DNA of 20,505 nt from JBFHDX01 sp041584475 (GTDB lineage Bacteria; Pseudomonadota; Alphaproteobacteria; UBA8366; JADFVY01), in the NCBI GenBank assembly GCA_041584475.1, contig JBFHDX010000066.1:1-20505 (forward strand). Direction: 5' to 3'. Below the pieces are notes generated by a model. That model worked only from the letters and a program-made list of their open reading frames with translations, did not search any database and was not told the origin of the DNA. Position numbers and translations under genes: made by a program. Every line of letters begins with the position of its first letter. The stretch's first letter is position 1. This document shows, piece by piece, positions 18,920-20,505 of this stretch.

Positions 18920-19607
18920 GGCCGGCGCTCCAGGTCTCCTCCATCTCCATGAGCAGGCGCGAGTCGTGATCGAGCGTGATTCGCCTCTCGATCCGGTAGC
19001 TGTCGCTGCGGTAGATCGCGATCTCAATCGGCGGCCCGACCGAGATGTTGCTTCGCATCGTCGAGGAGAGCGACATCAGCGCGCAGCGCACGGCATCGCC
19101 GAGCGGCGTTTCCGGCGTGATCACGCGATCGAGGATCGGCTTGCCGTACTTCGTCTCGCCGATCTGCAGGAACGGCGCCTTCGGTGATGCCGAAATGCAG
19201 TTTCCCTGCGGATACACGAGATAGACATTGTGCGGTCGTCCCGGCACCTGGCCGCCGACGATGAAGCTCGCCTCGACGCTGGCCTGGCTCTTTGTCAGGG
19301 CTTCTTCGTCCTCGCTCTGCACCGCCCGGCTGATGCGCCCGATATAGCGGGCGGCATCGAACATGTAGTCCACGCTGCGCAGGCTCTCCTCGGAATGCGG
19401 GTTGTCCAGATCGCGCTGCACCTGGCTGAGGACCGCCTGGGTCGTGGCGAGATTGCCCGCCGTCAGGATGACGAAGATGCGGTCGTCCTCCGGCTCGAAT
19501 ATGTGCATCTTGCTGTAGATGCTGACATTGTCGACGCCGGCGCTGGTCCGCGAGTCCGAGGCGAAGACGAGGTGTTTCTTCAGCTGAATCGCCAGACAGT
19601 ACGTCAC
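18840..19607 (-). CDS. Anbu-type proteasome-like peptidase
   Basis: A 255-residue bacterial proteasome-related Ntn-hydrolase of the Anbu (ancestral beta subunit) type. The start codon is GTG at 19607, with GGGGAG about 11 bases upstream. Thr2 would become the N-terminal nucleophile once Met is removed, with no propeptide. Asp18 (FASDSRTSAGVDN) and Lys33 (YSKMHIF) are the expected partners of proteasome D17 and K33. Other segments are ILTAGNLATTQAV, VEASFIVGGQVPG and the C-terminal MEETWSAGLRQALSALPRFDW. Known Anbu proteins assemble into open ring- or helix-like oligomers and their substrate is unresolved. The gene is divergent from the ATP-grasp ligase and converges on the metallopeptidase gene, overlapping it by 80 bases, so the last ~13 residues (after PRFDW) may be a local extension. 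Confidence 0.93.
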   Translation of the reverse strand: MTYCLAIQLKKHLVFASDSRTSAGVDNVSIYSKMHIFEPEDDRIFVILTAGNLATTQAVLSQVQRDLDNPHSEESLRSVDYMFDAARYIGRISRAVQSEDEEALTKSQASVEASFIVGGQVPGRPHNVYLVYPQGNCISASPKAPFLQIGETKYGKPILDRVITPETPLGDAVRCALMSLSSTMRSNISVGPPIEIAIYRSDSYRIERRITLDHDSRLLMEMEETWSAGLRQALSALPRFDWEATPPGRRAASSR

Positions 19608-19731
19608 TTGCCGTTACGCTCCCCGGCGCCGGACCGCGGGCCGGTGCCGCCGAAAAAACACGCGAAAACCGCGGCGTTCGCGGATATGCTATGGCATGAT
19701 CCGCGCACAGATATCGCATGGGTGACAAGCA
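19608..19731. promoter_or_regulatory. Divergent promoter region between Anbu peptidase and ATP-grasp ligase
   Basis: Only 124 bases separate the two divergent starts, so both promoters must overlap or abut here if each gene has its own. The region contains a near-palindrome at 19680-19704 (arms GCGGATATGC and GCATGATCCGC, one base different in length) within 28 bases of the ligase ATG, a possible shared operator. I could not assign -35/-10 pairs with confidence. Confidence 0.4.
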
Positions 19732-20505
19732 ATGACAATCCGCTGGCGAAGCTATCCGGCGGCCGGCCTCTATGATGAGCTGGTCCGCCCGGGGGGACAA
19801 TTGCGCGAGGCCGCCCGCGCCCTCGGCCACCGCCTCTCGGCGCTCGACGACGAGGCGATCCGGCAACGCAAGGCCGCCGCGGAGCTTGCGATCCAGACCA
19901 TGGGAATCACCTTCACGGTATATTCGCAAAAGGCTGGCGGCAGCATCGACCGGGCGTGGCCGTTCGACATCATCCCGCGAATCATTCCGAAGAGCGAGTG
20001 GGACGGCATCGAGCGCGGACTCAAGCAGCGCGTGCGGGCGCTGAACCGCTTCATCGACGACATCTATCACGACCAGAAGATCGTCAAGGACGGCGTCTTC
20101 CCGCGCGAGGTGCTGTCGAAATCGCGCAATTTCAGGCCGCAATGCGTGGGCATCGATCCGCCGCTCGGCATCTGGGCACACATTTGCGGTTCCGATCTGG
20201 TGCGCGACAGGGACGGCACCGTCTACGTGCTCGAGGACAATCTGCGCGTCCCGTCCGGCGTCTCGTACATGCTGGAGAACCGGCAGGTGATGAAACGGGT
20301 CTTCGCCGGATTGTTCGAGAACTACGACATCCTGCCCGTCGACGACTATCCGTCTCAGCTGCTTGAGATGCTGAGCTCCGTCGCACCCAAGGGCGTCAAG
20401 CGGCCGGAGGTCGTGGTGCTGACACCGGGTATCTACAACTCGGCCTATTTCGAGCACGCCTATCTGGCCCAACAGATGGGGGCAGAGCTGGTCGAGGGCA
20501 CCGAC
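19732..20505 (+). CDS. Circularly permuted type 2 ATP-grasp ligase (3' end missing)
   Basis: The first 258 residues of a protein of the circularly permuted ATP-grasp family (old DUF404/DUF407), which normally has about 470-480 residues; the reading frame runs through the window end. Visible hallmarks are YDELVRPGGQLREAARAL, ELAIQTMGITFTVY, RAWPFDIIPRIIPKSEWDGIERGLKQRVRALNRFIDDIYHDQKI, CVGIDPPLGIWAHICGSDLVRDRDGTVYVLEDNLRVPSGVSYMLENR, and VVLTPGIYNSAYFEHAYLAQQMG. The family is predicted to form amide or peptide bonds with ATP and usually lies in an operon with alpha-E and transglutaminase-like genes, which would be expected to the right of this window. The ATG at 19732 gives the usual family N-terminus. 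It is divergent from the Anbu gene. Confidence 0.95.
   Translation, partial: MTIRWRSYPAAGLYDELVRPGGQLREAARALGHRLSALDDEAIRQRKAAAELAIQTMGITFTVYSQKAGGSIDRAWPFDIIPRIIPKSEWDGIERGLKQRVRALNRFIDDIYHDQKIVKDGVFPREVLSKSRNFRPQCVGIDPPLGIWAHICGSDLVRDRDGTVYVLEDNLRVPSGVSYMLENRQVMKRVFAGLFENYDILPVDDYPSQLLEMLSSVAPKGVKRPEVVVLTPGIYNSAYFEHAYLAQQMGAELVEGTD

Noticed and set aside
19024..20472. 482-residue minus-strand frame across the Anbu and ATP-grasp genes
   Set aside because: Spans two genes with clear family motifs and has no motif of its own.

Overview
The window is GC-rich DNA, roughly 65% G+C by eye, from a bacterium that is almost certainly an alphaproteobacterium, probably Rhodospirillales-like. The strongest clue is the left third: accC, aat, an NDUFA12-family complex I protein, MlaD and a DUF2155 protein lie together, a neighbourhood I know from alphaproteobacterial chromosomes. 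A long B12-dependent ribonucleotide reductase fits the same assignment. I see no tRNA, rRNA, CRISPR array, transposase or prophage gene, so this reads as ordinary chromosome.

Layout, left to right. (1) 1-2562, plus strand: the 3' end of accC, then aat, then a DUF4389 membrane protein with a charged tail. (2) 4464-2597, minus strand: NDUFA12-family protein, two tandem MlaD-type proteins and a secreted DUF2155 protein. (3) 4770-8669, plus strand: a CHASE-domain histidine kinase overlapping a peptidoglycan-binding lipoprotein gene, then a GFA-family zinc protein. (4) 9000-12677, plus strand: nrdJ, preceded by an AT-rich control region with two NrdR-box-like sites and a palindrome, and followed by a strong rho-independent terminator. 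(5) 12878-13345, plus strand: a RidA/YjgF-family protein. (6) 17220-13355, minus strand: a secreted FecR-domain protein followed by a CHASE2-PAS-GGDEF-EAL cyclic-di-GMP enzyme, apparently one operon. (7) 17786-20505: a zinc-ribbon metallopeptidase (plus), an Anbu-type proteasome-like peptidase (minus) and the start of a circularly permuted ATP-grasp ligase (plus, cut by the window end).

Functional themes. Region 1-2 combines fatty-acid precursor synthesis, N-degron tagging, complex I assembly and envelope lipid transport. Regions 3 and 6 hold two membrane sensors, each paired with an envelope protein: CHASE kinase plus lipoprotein, and CHASE2 cyclic-di-GMP enzyme plus FecR protein. Region 7 is the most interesting part. 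It is the edge of the ATP-grasp / alpha-E / transglutaminase / Anbu system, which has been proposed to make and process an unidentified peptide. Here the peptidase is divergent from the ligase and overlaps the neighbouring metallopeptidase gene tail to tail.

Several long ORFs lying opposite or inside these genes are GC-driven shadows and are not annotated. Regulatory sites were found by eye and are tentative, except the terminator after nrdJ.
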